Assembly: GCA_963704535.1 (NCBI GenBank)
Contig: OY969916.1
Coordinates: forward strand, 8,494,001 to 8,558,000
DNA: 64,000 nucleotides
DNA from: G963704535 sp963704535
GTDB taxonomy: Bacteria > Chloroflexota > Chloroflexia > Chloroflexales > Roseiflexaceae
Direction of reading: 5' to 3'
Made by a program: the position numbers and the translations under genes. The notes under the pieces are model-generated. The model worked only from the letters and a program-made list of their open reading frames with translations. It searched no databases and was not told where the DNA came from. Positions 47,173-56,600 of the stretch are shown piece after piece. Each line of letters opens with the position of its first letter. Position 1 is the stretch's first letter.

Positions 47173-49215
47173 TCACTCGAAATGAAACGTGATGAACCGC
47201 CCGGTCGCCGGCACCCAGCCTGGGTCGCGGTCGAGCCCCGCCAGCCGGATTGTGATCGGCAGCTCGGCCAGGCTCAGCACGACATCGAGATGCGCGGCGG
47301 TCACGAACACACGGGCGCGGTGTGCAAACACAACTTGGGCGAGATCGTCGAAAGAATCGGGGCCAAGTGCGCGGCGCAGCCGGGCGCTCACATACGGCAG
47401 CAGCCAGCCGAGCCAGCGGTCGAGCGGCGAAATGTGTTGCGTGTTGCGTGTTGCGTGTTGCGTGTTGCGTGTTGCGTGTTGCGTGTTGCGTGTTGCGGGA
47501 TGCAAGGTGTGTTGTGGGTAGTTAGAAAGCTCGCCGATCAGTTGTCGCGTGGGATCTGCGGTGTCGAGCGGGATGTCGAGCAGCAGAAAGCCTTGCGGGT
47601 GGCGTACGCGCAGCCGGCCGTCCTCGGCGATGTGCTCGTAGCCAAGCGCGTCGGGGAATGGGGCCAGCCAATCGGGCGGCAGGCGCCACGCATCCGGCGG
47701 CACGAAGCTCGCTCCGGGCGTCTCGTCCAGCTCGCGCCCAGCCAGCCGAGCCAGCAGCGCCCAGGCCGGGTCATCCGAAGATTGGCCCGCCAGCAGCCAC
47801 CGGCCCACCAGCGTAACGAAATCCCAGATCGGCAGCGCGATCCCCGCTGTGGCCGGGCTGGTGAAATCGCCGTAGAGGTTCAAGAAGAGTCCCAGATTGA
47901 GCAGATAGAATAAGCCGCCCAGCTCGGTTGTGATCCGCGCCTCGATCGGCCGGGGTGCCTCTGTCGGCGCGTCAAGCGGCGGTGCGCCGATCGACGAGCC
48001 TATCGCCGGCTCCGGCCATGCGTCAAGCGGCGCCTCGTCGTCGGCGGCGATCGCCAAACCAGGTTGGGCGGAACATGCCGCCGGCGGCTCGCCCGTCAAC
48101 GACCCGCTGATCTGGGTGGTGGGTGTCGTGGTCGCGGCCCGGTCGGTTGGGGTGGCGGCGCCTGGCTTGGGCGGGCTGTTTGGCACCGAAAGCCACGAAT
48201 CGCTCGGATCGGGTATGAGCTGCGGCGGCGAAGTTGCGGTCATGGCATGCCTGCGTTCCTGCTCGATCGCCGGCGCTGCGCTGCGCCAGCGCGCGACCGC
48301 CGGCACAAAGGACGGCGCCCGCGCAACTGCCGGCGCCCGTTGGAGCAGCAGCCCGACCCCTAGCAGGCATTGCTGCTCGATGCCAAGAGCGCCCGCGCCG
48401 CTCTCGGGAACCCAGCGTCGCCAGGGTGCGCTTGGCGGCGCCTCCGACCGGGCCGGCTGCCGGTCGCGCTGGAATGGCGGGCTGGGCGCTTCCATCACCT
48501 GGGATTGGAATGACCCTCCACCAGCGGCGGGCGTGCTGTCGCGTTGAAGCGCCTGGAGCGCAGGTTCCGCGCCCTGCTCCAGCGCGGTGCCATCCTCCAA
48601 TGGCGTGTCAAGCGCCGCCTGGAGCGCGGGAAGCCCAAAACTGCCGGTGATGCCGCGCAGCAGCGCACGCGCTTCGCCGTCGCTCAATCGACGCGCGAAG
48701 TGCGCCGCGCTGCCCTGCTCGGCCATGTGCGCCAGCGCGGCGGGGATGTACTCGGGCGTGTCGAGCCAGAGCGGCGCCACCACCTTGGCGATATCCGCGC
48801 CGCGGAACAAGCTGCGCCACCACCAACGCGTGGCCGCCTGGCCCGCCAGCCAATCCAGCGCCAGGCAGGCCAGCAGCTCGGCGCGGTCGGCGAACAGCAC
48901 GGCGTCGGCGTTGGCCGGGACCGCGCCGAGCGATGGGCGCGCCGCGCGCCTGACCAACGCATCGAGCGACGCCGCGACGGCCCGCTCCCAGGCGACCGGC
49001 GGCCGCGCACCGCCGCGCACCTGGAGCGCCCCCGGCAGTGGGTCGCGCAGGGCGCGGATGCAGACGATCGCCGACGGCGCCAGGCCCGCCGGATGTAGTG
49101 CCGCCGCGTCGAGCAGGCTCGTGAGCCGCAGGCGGGCCAGCAGCGGGTCGAGGCCGGCGCCGTGGACGCGCAGGTGGGTCACGATGGTTTGAGTGTTTGG
49201 ACCGAGAATCGACAT
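47173..49215 (-). CDS. eCIS-cluster protein of unknown function
   Basis: A protein of about 680 residues; ATG 49215 is preferred over 49251 because MSILGPNTQTIVTHLRVHGA begins the folded part. The N-terminal half is helical and Ala/Leu-rich (LLACLALDWLAGQAATRWWW). The middle is a Pro/Ala/Thr-rich disordered region. The C-terminal part (about 450-680; GLFYLLNLGLFLNLYGDFTS and VVFAHRARVFVTAAHLDVVL) looks like a conserved domain and is broken by repeat-encoded residues (NTQHATRN). It lies directly upstream of the AAA+ gene, 4 bp apart, so it is probably a partner of that ATPase. No family name was recognised. Confidence 0.6.
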   Translation of the reverse strand: MSILGPNTQTIVTHLRVHGAGLDPLLARLRLTSLLDAAALHPAGLAPSAIVCIRALRDPLPGALQVRGGARPPVAWERAVAASLDALVRRAARPSLGAVPANADAVLFADRAELLACLALDWLAGQAATRWWWRSLFRGADIAKVVAPLWLDTPEYIPAALAHMAEQGSAAHFARRLSDGEARALLRGITGSFGLPALQAALDTPLEDGTALEQGAEPALQALQRDSTPAAGGGSFQSQVMEAPSPPFQRDRQPARSEAPPSAPWRRWVPESGAGALGIEQQCLLGVGLLLQRAPAVARAPSFVPAVARWRSAAPAIEQERRHAMTATSPPQLIPDPSDSWLSVPNSPPKPGAATPTDRAATTTPTTQISGSLTGEPPAACSAQPGLAIAADDEAPLDAWPEPAIGSSIGAPPLDAPTEAPRPIEARITTELGGLFYLLNLGLFLNLYGDFTSPATAGIALPIWDFVTLVGRWLLAGQSSDDPAWALLARLAGRELDETPGASFVPPDAWRLPPDWLAPFPDALGYEHIAEDGRLRVRHPQGFLLLDIPLDTADPTRQLIGELSNYPQHTLHPATRNTQHATRNTQHATRNTQHISPLDRWLGWLLPYVSARLRRALGPDSFDDLAQVVFAHRARVFVTAAHLDVVLSLAELPITIRLAGLDRDPGWVPATGRFITFHFE
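47434..47497. repeat. Heptamer array (about nine gttgcgt units) inside a gene
   Basis: About nine copies of the 7-bp unit lie in frame in the coding region at 47173-49215. Since three units make seven codons, the product repeats NTQHATR. The same heptamer forms intergenic hairpins at 18409 and 24010. Confidence 0.9.
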
Positions 49216-49401
49216 TGAACGCTCACATACAGGGATCGTGCCGTTTCTCATTGAAAGGCTGGCGTCGCAGCTATTCCACCCTCGTGCATTATCAAGCGAC
49301 CCGTTCGGGCTTGGGGTAGAAGCGTTCGGCGTTCCTTCGCCGCTCGCCCCTAACCCAGCCCGTGCGCTGAAAGCACCCCAGAGTCGCCGTCGGGTGGTAG
49401 C

Positions 49402-51543
49402 TCACTTGCGCCCGATGCTCTTGAGGATGTAGCCATAGCAGCCAACCACTTCGACCCGTTCGAATTGGACCTTGTTGATCGTCAACATCTGGCCGGTTCG
49501 CCGCTCCCCGCACAAAATCCAGGTCGGCAAATTTATGCCGATCGGTAGGGTAATATCCTCATACCGTGAGTCCCTACCGACCAGTGAGCTGGCAAAGGTA
49601 TAGATTTCCTTGAGCGGCGTTTCGACGAGCTGAACCTGGTAGCCCTGGCCTGTATGCTCCTCGTAGCCTTTTTCTGTGTCATTGATCGCCAGGAACAATG
49701 TGTCCATCTCCGGTGGCACCTTCAGGCTCATGGCCTGGCCAATGATGAAGCCGTTCTCCTTGAAGCCATCCCAGGAGCCGACCAGCGCACCAGCGGCGTG
49801 ATACGCAGCCTGATTATTCGGCAACAGAAAGCGTTCCGAGGCGAACTTCTCGTCGAGAGATACGCCGTTGGGACCGACATCGCCCAGGCGATCGTTCAGT
49901 TCCTTACGGATCTGGATGGACCCCTCCGCAATCAAGGTGATCAGCTCGTCGGGCTTGACAGGAATCCGGAGCATCTCCTGCCCCGGCCCTCCGGTGCCGG
50001 GTTTAATATCGATAAAGTTGCTAGGAATCTCGATATCAGGTGGGGTGATCGACGTAGCGAGGCGTGCGTTCTCTCGCGGTGCGATCTGGATCTCGTATTG
50101 TTGATCCCCGGTTTGCTTAGGACCCTCGATCTGGGATTCCCACTTTTCCTCCTGCTCAGTGTTGTACCTGTATTCGCGGAGAATAAACTCGTGCGCGTCC
50201 TGCCCTGAGGGTAGCTCATAACCCTCTGTCCCAATGACCGCAGTCTCGTCAAACGGTGAGCTAGTCGTTTGGAACTCCATGTTGTTCCAGGTGCTCCGGT
50301 TGATAAACAGGGTGTCCGGGTCGGTCGAGTCCAGCTCGACCAGGATGCACTGATGTTGGTTGGGCGGCGCGTAATCGGCGCTTTCGGCCGGAGTGAGCGT
50401 CCAGGAGCCGGTGGGGATGCTCGCAAAGCTATTTCCCGTGATAGTCGGGAGCAGCGCCGTCGGGTTGGTGCCGACATTTCCGCTAACTGGTATCACCTGC
50501 CATTGAGGCAGCGATGGGAGGCCAAAGTTGGCGATTTTGAACGTCGCCTGGATATTGTGGGCATCCATCGCGTTCCCCGAGGCGTCAAGCGTGCTGTTAT
50601 GCACCTTTACGTAGAAGTTGTTCGGCTTGTTCAGGCTGATGACATGGGGCGGGCTCTGGTTGGTGCTGATATCGCTCGATCCGAAGTACACCCCATTGCA
50701 GACCGCATTGCCAAGTGTAGCATTACCCCACTGGGACTGGTCGGGTGTTCCAATCTCCAGATCGGTAGATAGGGGGCCGCTTAAGGTGGCGGCCGGGGGC
50801 CAGCGGCTCTCGGTATAGTTAAAGTTCGATCCATTCACCTTGAACACACTGAAGTACAGCCCAAAGTAATTCGAGGCGGGAATACCGAAATCCGCAGTGG
50901 ATAACGTCAACTCGACCGACCAGGTACTATTCGCGCCAGCAGCTGTACGAGACACAAATGCTTTTAGGCTGGCCGGGGGCGCGGCCGCCGGTGCCCCCCA
51001 CCCTCCAGGGGTGCCGTTGCCGGCATTCCAGTATTTGATTTGTGCGGCCGGAATCTGGATATTGGACGCGCTGCCTGCAGTGCCCGCCGCAAACGGAGTG
51101 ATGTGCAGGCGGCGGTAATTTCCAGATGTGCCGTTGGGGTCGATCGCCAGGACGATCACGTCCTCCGCGTCGAAGGTGACATCCTTAGACACTTCAAAGG
51201 ATAGGAGCAGGTTGTTGCCATCCTTGATGCCCTGCATCGCCGCTTCCGCCACGGTGGAGCCGTTCTCGGCGACATACCGAAATGCATGGGTCCAGCCCAG
51301 GTCTCCGAGGACATCGCCATTGATATTCGGTGCGTTATTGTTGTACGGCACCCCAGTGGCTTGCTGGAAACATATGCGGTATTTGGTATTATGTGTCGTC
51401 GGCGGGGGCGGTGTGGGCTGCGCCGGAGCCGTTGCACAGCCTGCCAGCAGCAATAGCGCGCCGAACAGCATGACCCACGGGGCGCGCGGTGCCCGCGCCC
51501 ACCGGCGCCGGTTCGATATGTGCTGATCATCGATCGTTTTCAT
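49402..51543 (-). CDS. Lipoprotein encoded in the eCIS cluster
   Basis: A 713-residue protein. AAGGAG lies eight bases before ATG 51543; the longer frame to 51654 has no ribosome site. After a basic leader comes a hydrophobic core and lipobox LLAGC, then a Pro/Thr spacer. The mature part is beta-rich: a sugar-binding-like domain (about 55-260; LLLSFEVSKDVTFDAEDVIV, GIPASNYFGLYFSVFKV), further beta domains (VISLNKPNNFYVKVHNST), and a C-terminal part with PGQEMLRIPVKPDELITLIA. The membrane or surface location is unexpected among proteins assembled in the cytoplasm; it may be a docking or receptor component or an unrelated insertion. It is separated by about 190 bp from both neighbours. Confidence 0.65.
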   Translation of the reverse strand: MKTIDDQHISNRRRWARAPRAPWVMLFGALLLLAGCATAPAQPTPPPPTTHNTKYRICFQQATGVPYNNNAPNINGDVLGDLGWTHAFRYVAENGSTVAEAAMQGIKDGNNLLLSFEVSKDVTFDAEDVIVLAIDPNGTSGNYRRLHITPFAAGTAGSASNIQIPAAQIKYWNAGNGTPGGWGAPAAAPPASLKAFVSRTAAGANSTWSVELTLSTADFGIPASNYFGLYFSVFKVNGSNFNYTESRWPPAATLSGPLSTDLEIGTPDQSQWGNATLGNAVCNGVYFGSSDISTNQSPPHVISLNKPNNFYVKVHNSTLDASGNAMDAHNIQATFKIANFGLPSLPQWQVIPVSGNVGTNPTALLPTITGNSFASIPTGSWTLTPAESADYAPPNQHQCILVELDSTDPDTLFINRSTWNNMEFQTTSSPFDETAVIGTEGYELPSGQDAHEFILREYRYNTEQEEKWESQIEGPKQTGDQQYEIQIAPRENARLATSITPPDIEIPSNFIDIKPGTGGPGQEMLRIPVKPDELITLIAEGSIQIRKELNDRLGDVGPNGVSLDEKFASERFLLPNNQAAYHAAGALVGSWDGFKENGFIIGQAMSLKVPPEMDTLFLAINDTEKGYEEHTGQGYQVQLVETPLKEIYTFASSLVGRDSRYEDITLPIGINLPTWILCGERRTGQMLTINKVQFERVEVVGCYGYILKSIGRK

Positions 51544-51738
51544 GGGGCAACTCCTTGTTGATCGTCTGATACCACCTTGCGTTCTGGTGGAGAAGATTGG
51601 AGTGGGAGAAAACAAGATCGTGGAGGGCGGCCCCTCCACACCTCCCCTCCGCAAGATGCTACACCTGAACGCGACTTGGTATGAGTTGAACTATCTCCAC
51701 CCGGCGCTATCGGGAACGTGCGCGTGGCTTCTACCAAA

Positions 51739-52914
51739 TCACTGCGTCGTCTTGAGTCTGATTGGCTGCTCGATCTCATCGAAGATGGTTGGCTCATCTT
51801 TCCTGCTTACCCGCAGAATCAACTTGGTATCAGGCGCCCCTGCCGCTGCGGAGAGCGCGGTTATGATCGTGGTATCGACATCGGCTCCCGGGACGATAGG
51901 GAAATCGCGTGAGCTCATCTTGAACTCTGGTTTCCAGAGATTACCCGGATCGGCCTGGACGGTCGGGCCGGTGATGGTATAGGTGAGTTGTGCAGTTGCG
52001 GCCTTGGTGTGCGCGATGAAACGAACTCCAGCCGCAGCGCCGCCGGCCGGAACTTCGACGATTGTGGTTGCGCCGCTGACCACCTTGCTCCCTGGGGGAA
52101 AGACATTGCCTAATGTGATTGAGATCGGCTTTTCCAGCACGGCCGGCGGTGGGCTGCCCACCTTCAGAACGATGCTGCGCGAGCTATTGAGAGATGGACG
52201 CTCTTTGGCCGTGATTGCCAGCCCGACCTGAGTATCTGTGCCTACCGTAGCGCCCGGCGGGATGTTCACCTTGACTTCGACTTCCCGGTTGGTCCCTTCT
52301 GGTGGTGGGCTTTGTGGGATCTGAATTTCGCTCGGGCCGACGACAGTCGCCGACCAGCCGGCCTGGCTTACATCGGCTGTCAGCGTGTAGGTCGCGGCCA
52401 TAGATGACTGAGCGTTGATGGTAAAACCGAAGATATATTCACCAGGAGCGTCCAGCTTGGCCTGCGTCGGTGCCTTGCTATACTTGACCGTGAGCTGGCC
52501 GGTTAGCACTGCCGTGTCTGCGGGCCGGATGGTGAATGGCCACGACGCAAAACCGTTGGCGTTATTCATCGTCAGCATTACGAGCGTTTCCGACGTAATC
52601 GTGGGGATAGGACGTAAGTCGAATATGAGCAGCTGATCGCCGCTTCCTGATTTGAATTGAGTAATAGGGAAACCGGCCACGGCCAGGGATAGCGTTGGGA
52701 GATCGAAACTTTTGCCGAGCACGCGAACTTCGTCGCCCATCTTCACGGTGGCGTGTGGCAACAAATCTAAAATAGTGAGTTTTTCGGTCGTCGTGTCTTT
52801 ATTCTCCAACGACTTGAGCCTGACGTCCATCGCTTCAATCTGGTCGAGCAGGCTATTGATCACTTCGGCTTTGATCAAATCGCCTGGCTTGACGTGCTGA
52901 AAAAGTGTTGCCAT
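51739..52914 (-). CDS. Ig-like beta-sandwich protein of the eCIS cluster
   Basis: A 391-residue protein, GGAGGG seven bases before its ATG. The N-terminus (VKPGDLIKAEVINSLLDQIE, 10-45) is a short amphipathic or coiled-coil helix of the kind seen in trimeric fibre or tail proteins. It is followed by three or four beta-sandwich segments (HATVKMGDEVRVLGKSFDLP is IPT-like; YTLTADVSQAGWSATVVGPS; LTYTITGPTVQADPGNLWKP). No signal peptide, so it stays in the cytoplasm until assembly. It sits 30 bp from the head-domain protein upstream and is probably co-transcribed. A decoration or fibre role is inferred; no family was named with confidence. Confidence 0.6.
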   Translation of the reverse strand: MATLFQHVKPGDLIKAEVINSLLDQIEAMDVRLKSLENKDTTTEKLTILDLLPHATVKMGDEVRVLGKSFDLPTLSLAVAGFPITQFKSGSGDQLLIFDLRPIPTITSETLVMLTMNNANGFASWPFTIRPADTAVLTGQLTVKYSKAPTQAKLDAPGEYIFGFTINAQSSMAATYTLTADVSQAGWSATVVGPSEIQIPQSPPPEGTNREVEVKVNIPPGATVGTDTQVGLAITAKERPSLNSSRSIVLKVGSPPPAVLEKPISITLGNVFPPGSKVVSGATTIVEVPAGGAAAGVRFIAHTKAATAQLTYTITGPTVQADPGNLWKPEFKMSSRDFPIVPGADVDTTIITALSAAAGAPDTKLILRVSRKDEPTIFDEIEQPIRLKTTQ

Positions 52915-52944
52915 CGCGCTGCCCTCCAGTGGTTCGATCGAACC

Positions 52945-54333
52945 CTACGCGTAATTGCTATAATTCCAGTACGCCAGGTTGAGCCGTGCGTCGCCGAGAT
53001 ACGGCATCTGGCCGTTGGTGAAGACCAGGTAGGCCGGCGGCGGGCCGGATGCGCCGATGTCGATCGCCCGCCGGTTCTCGCGCACTTGGTAGAGCCAGAT
53101 CAATTCTCGTTCACCGCGCGCGTCGGTAGACGCCAGGTCAATCGGCGGGTAGGCCAGCGAGTCGCGCAGCAGCGCGGCGACTTTGGCGCCCTCCACGAAG
53201 ACCGGGTCGGTGGCCGGGTTACGGACGGTGAGGCCGCTGAAGAATGTCACCGGCTCGATGCCCTTTAGCGAGGAACGCGTGGCTGCCAGCGGCAGGATCG
53301 CGGCGGCGGGCAGGTAGCGGAAGTAATCCTTGGCGACCAGCAACTCCAGGTTGGGCGCCTCATCGCGCAGTTGCTGCAAATGCTCTTCGAATTGCAGCAG
53401 CGCGGCCTCGGCCTCGCGCAGACGCCGCTCGGCCAGGAACACACCCCAGGGATCGATCCCAAAGGGCGCGGCGGGCCGCCGGCGCACCGACCACATGTCG
53501 ACGAACCGCAGCCCGCTCTTCGTCCAGTAGACCAGCGCCAGCGGAACCTCGTCGGCGCTCAGGCGCTCGGCCGCCAGCAGAGCGTCGATCGCGCCGTAGC
53601 CGGCATACAGCGAGTGACCGTCCTGCTGCGCGAACGGGTTCAGCGGCGCGCCTGCGGTTGTCTGGCTGCCGTAGCACAGGTGCGCCAGCAGGTTGCGCAG
53701 CATCGCGAGGTCGGCCGCGTCGGTCGCGAACTTGCCGGCGATATTGGTTCGCTGCATCAGCTGATTCAGCTCGGCGGAGAGCGGGCTAGCCTCGGCGAGC
53801 ACGTCGGCCAGGGTGAGCTTGACCAGCCGGAACGCGACCCCGTCGACGGCGTACTTGCGACCGCAGCCGGTGATCTTGCCGTTGGCGGCTAGCCCGCTCA
53901 GCGGAGCCTGCTCCGCATAGCCCGACGCCGGGCAGAGCAACAGCACATACACGCCGATGCCGGTCGGCAAGGTCGCCAGTTGATCGGTGCGGCAGTTGCT
54001 GAACTGCCCGGCCACCAGGGGCGGCGTGGTCGGCTGCGGCGCCACCACGACCTCGACCGCCCCCGGCAGGGTCAGCGTCAGCCCACGGCGGTTGATAGCC
54101 AACCCACCGGCGACCCCGACAATCGCGTCGGTGCCGGTGGCCCCACTGTTTACGAGCGAGACCTCCAGGCCGCGCACCACGCCGCCGCCGATCGCCTCGC
54201 CAAGCTGCTGATGGCGCTGGCGCTGCACAAGCTGCTCGGCCTGCAAGTCCTCGGCGGCCAGTAGCCGGCCATTGAAGAAATTGGTGTTTTTGATCCCGTT
54301 CTCCAGGATCGGCTCGCACAGTTGCTTGCTCAT
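52945..54333 (-). CDS. eCIS protein sharing the fibre-protein head domain
   Basis: A 462-residue protein. The first 110 residues (FFNGRLLAAEDLQAEQLVQR, then GGGVVRGLEVSL, then GVAGGLAINRRGLTLTLPGA) align in pattern with the start of the next upstream gene product (SLGLVLGVDEFEQEQFYFLE, then GYGTVCGLRLTV, then AGLAVNPQGKLIRVP). That head domain is a guess at a baseplate- or collar-binding module. The remainder is helical and beta, with no enzyme motif: HLCYGSQTTAGAPLNPFAQQ, FLAERRLREAEAALLQFEEH. No signal peptide. A structural part of the injection particle is inferred. Confidence 0.65.
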   Translation of the reverse strand: MSKQLCEPILENGIKNTNFFNGRLLAAEDLQAEQLVQRQRHQQLGEAIGGGVVRGLEVSLVNSGATGTDAIVGVAGGLAINRRGLTLTLPGAVEVVVAPQPTTPPLVAGQFSNCRTDQLATLPTGIGVYVLLLCPASGYAEQAPLSGLAANGKITGCGRKYAVDGVAFRLVKLTLADVLAEASPLSAELNQLMQRTNIAGKFATDAADLAMLRNLLAHLCYGSQTTAGAPLNPFAQQDGHSLYAGYGAIDALLAAERLSADEVPLALVYWTKSGLRFVDMWSVRRRPAAPFGIDPWGVFLAERRLREAEAALLQFEEHLQQLRDEAPNLELLVAKDYFRYLPAAAILPLAATRSSLKGIEPVTFFSGLTVRNPATDPVFVEGAKVAALLRDSLAYPPIDLASTDARGERELIWLYQVRENRRAIDIGASGPPPAYLVFTNGQMPYLGDARLNLAYWNYSNYA

Positions 54334-54370
54334 CGGCCCATGCCCCCTGCTGTTGTGGGATCAGTGTGAA

Positions 54371-56575
54371 TCAGGCGAATGGAAATAGGCTGACCTCGAT
54401 CATCAACTCCACATCGCCAAGTTCCGCCAGCGGAATAGGCTGGCCTCGATCGGCTATGAATAAAAGAATGCCGTCATCGACCCCATCACCATCTTCATCC
54501 TTCATAAAACGGACGAAGGCGACGTTCCTGAATGGCACGACACCGGGAAGTACCGGTAGCACCTTGACGATATAGTGGTGCGACCAATTGCCGCCGGCGT
54601 CTTGGGGCAGCGTATAGCCAGTGAACGAGATGATCAGCTGGCCGTCCGTCGTGGGTGGCCGGATGATCAGGTCGTTGTACGTCGGCTTGCGCGGGTTATT
54701 CGCACTGACGATCCCCGCGGCGACGATCCCGTAGCGCACCTGCTTGGCCGGGTACTCGACGAATGTGGGTTCGACCGCCTCCCACTCTTGGGCGGCGTTC
54801 ACCATTAAAATTTGGCGCGGGCTGAGTGTTCCGCCCACAGGCGGCGAGACCACGGGGACGCCCCGAATCCGCCCGACGGTGTTCGCCCCAATCACCCCAG
54901 TGACGTCGCCGCCCAGATTGGGAACAACCGGCGGCGTGAGGGTAGTTGCCTCCCACTCTTGGGCGGCGTTGACGGTCAGCACCTGCCCTTGACTCAGCGT
55001 CCCACCCGCCGGCGGAGGCACGACCTGAACGCCCTGGATCTTCTCGACCGTGTTCGCGCCAACCGTCCCAGTGACATCGCCGCCCAGATTGGGAACAACC
55101 GGCGGCGTGGGGGTGGTCGCCTCCCACTCTTGGGCAGCGTTGACGGTCAGCACCTGCCCTTGGCTCAGCGTCCCACCCGCCGGCGGAGGCACGACCTGAA
55201 CGCCCTGGATCTTCTCGACCGTGTTCGCGCCAACTGTCCCGGTGACATCCCCGGCCAGCGACGGCACGGCGATCGCCGGAAGGTCGGCCGGCTGCCAGCG
55301 AACCACCCCGCTAGCATCGGGAAGACCGGTGAGCACCTGGTTCGCTGCCGGCACGATCGGCTCGACTGGCGTATTCTGGATTCGCTCGACCGTAGCGCTC
55401 TCGATAGCTCCGCTGAGATCGCCGCCCAGTGCCGGGAGATCGGTTGGTTGCCACTGATCAGGCGCTTGCATATACATGAGCACCTGTCCATCTAGCGGCG
55501 CGGTTGGCGCGACAGGGGTGTTTTGAAGACCCACGACCGTCGTGCTAGTGACACTTCCGGTCACATCGCCCTGAAGGTCGGGCAGCGGCAGATCGATCGG
55601 CGAGCCCGACCCCGGCTCAAACGTCGCTCCCCAGCCGCGCAACAGCCACTCTTGCAGCAGCCGGGTATGGACGAGATATGGCCGGTCATCTTCGTCGACG
55701 GTCACCAGCGGGTTGGCCAGCGGCTCGACCTGCCAGCCCGGCGAGACGTCGAAGTCGAGCCGGCCCAGCAGCACGCAATCCTCATCCGGCGTCTGCCCCG
55801 CGCAGCTCTTGCCGTCGCTCAGCAGCTTCGGTCGCACCTCGGTGATCCAGACGCGCAACCCGGCCCGCAGCACGGCCGCAGCATCGTCGGGATGCAGCAG
55901 CAGTGTTTCCCCCTCGACCGGGGAACCGAAGAGCGGCGCGCTCCCGACCAGCAGCGCGCGCACACGGTCTTCCATGTCGGCGATCGTCAGGACTGTGCCG
56001 GGTGCCGGGGTGTCGGTGATCTCGATCTGGCGCAGCAGCTCGCCGAAGCGGCGCACCGCCTGCTCTTCCTCGGCGTGCGGCGCCTGCGTGCTGAACTTGA
56101 GTTCAAAGCTCTCGGTGACGCGCGAGGGCGCCAGGGTGTCACCCTCGGCGCGGCAGGGCGCGCCGGGGATCGGGACCTTATTGGTCGCGCACTCGCGGTA
56201 GCACAGCACCACGTAGAGCGCGGGTGGCTCAAGCAGGCTGCCGAACTGGGCCGCGAGCGCCTCCTGATTCTTCGGCACGTTCAGCCAGTCGTTCAGGTCG
56301 GCGCACTGGTCGCGCGGGACGCGGATCAGCTTGCCTTGGGGGTTGACCGCCAGGCCCGCCGTGACCAGCACTTTGGTGCCCTCGACTGTCAGCCGCAGCC
56401 CGCAGACCGTGCCGTAGCCGTGGAGCGCCCGGTTGTGCTGGCGGTCCCGTTCGAGAAAATAGAACTGCTCCTGCTCGAACTCGTCGACGCCGAGAACCAG
56501 CCCCAGCGAATAGCGCACACGCTTCTCGGTGTCGAGCGCGCCCGGCGGCGGGGGAACGGTGCTGAAATCAATCAT
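54371..56575 (-). CDS. Putative eCIS tail-fibre protein
   Basis: A 734-residue protein; AAGGAG eight bases before ATG 56575 decides the start over 56659. The head domain (1-110) is shared with the downstream paralogue. A middle domain (about 120-330) has LREC- and Asp-rich strands. Residues about 355-600 are tandem units of about 49 residues (LGGDVTGTVGANTVEKIQGV, then GGTLSQGQVLTVNAAQEWEA), the trimeric beta-helical repeat seen in phage tail fibres. The C-terminal part (about 610-734; TYNDLIIRPPTTDGQLIISF) would be the tip that binds the target. Some repeats are almost identical in DNA (54896-55260), so repeat number can change by recombination. Confidence 0.72.
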   Translation of the reverse strand: MIDFSTVPPPPGALDTEKRVRYSLGLVLGVDEFEQEQFYFLERDRQHNRALHGYGTVCGLRLTVEGTKVLVTAGLAVNPQGKLIRVPRDQCADLNDWLNVPKNQEALAAQFGSLLEPPALYVVLCYRECATNKVPIPGAPCRAEGDTLAPSRVTESFELKFSTQAPHAEEEQAVRRFGELLRQIEITDTPAPGTVLTIADMEDRVRALLVGSAPLFGSPVEGETLLLHPDDAAAVLRAGLRVWITEVRPKLLSDGKSCAGQTPDEDCVLLGRLDFDVSPGWQVEPLANPLVTVDEDDRPYLVHTRLLQEWLLRGWGATFEPGSGSPIDLPLPDLQGDVTGSVTSTTVVGLQNTPVAPTAPLDGQVLMYMQAPDQWQPTDLPALGGDLSGAIESATVERIQNTPVEPIVPAANQVLTGLPDASGVVRWQPADLPAIAVPSLAGDVTGTVGANTVEKIQGVQVVPPPAGGTLSQGQVLTVNAAQEWEATTPTPPVVPNLGGDVTGTVGANTVEKIQGVQVVPPPAGGTLSQGQVLTVNAAQEWEATTLTPPVVPNLGGDVTGVIGANTVGRIRGVPVVSPPVGGTLSPRQILMVNAAQEWEAVEPTFVEYPAKQVRYGIVAAGIVSANNPRKPTYNDLIIRPPTTDGQLIISFTGYTLPQDAGGNWSHHYIVKVLPVLPGVVPFRNVAFVRFMKDEDGDGVDDGILLFIADRGQPIPLAELGDVELMIEVSLFPFA

Positions 56576-56600
56576 CGTGCGTCTCCTTGGAAACAGAGAC

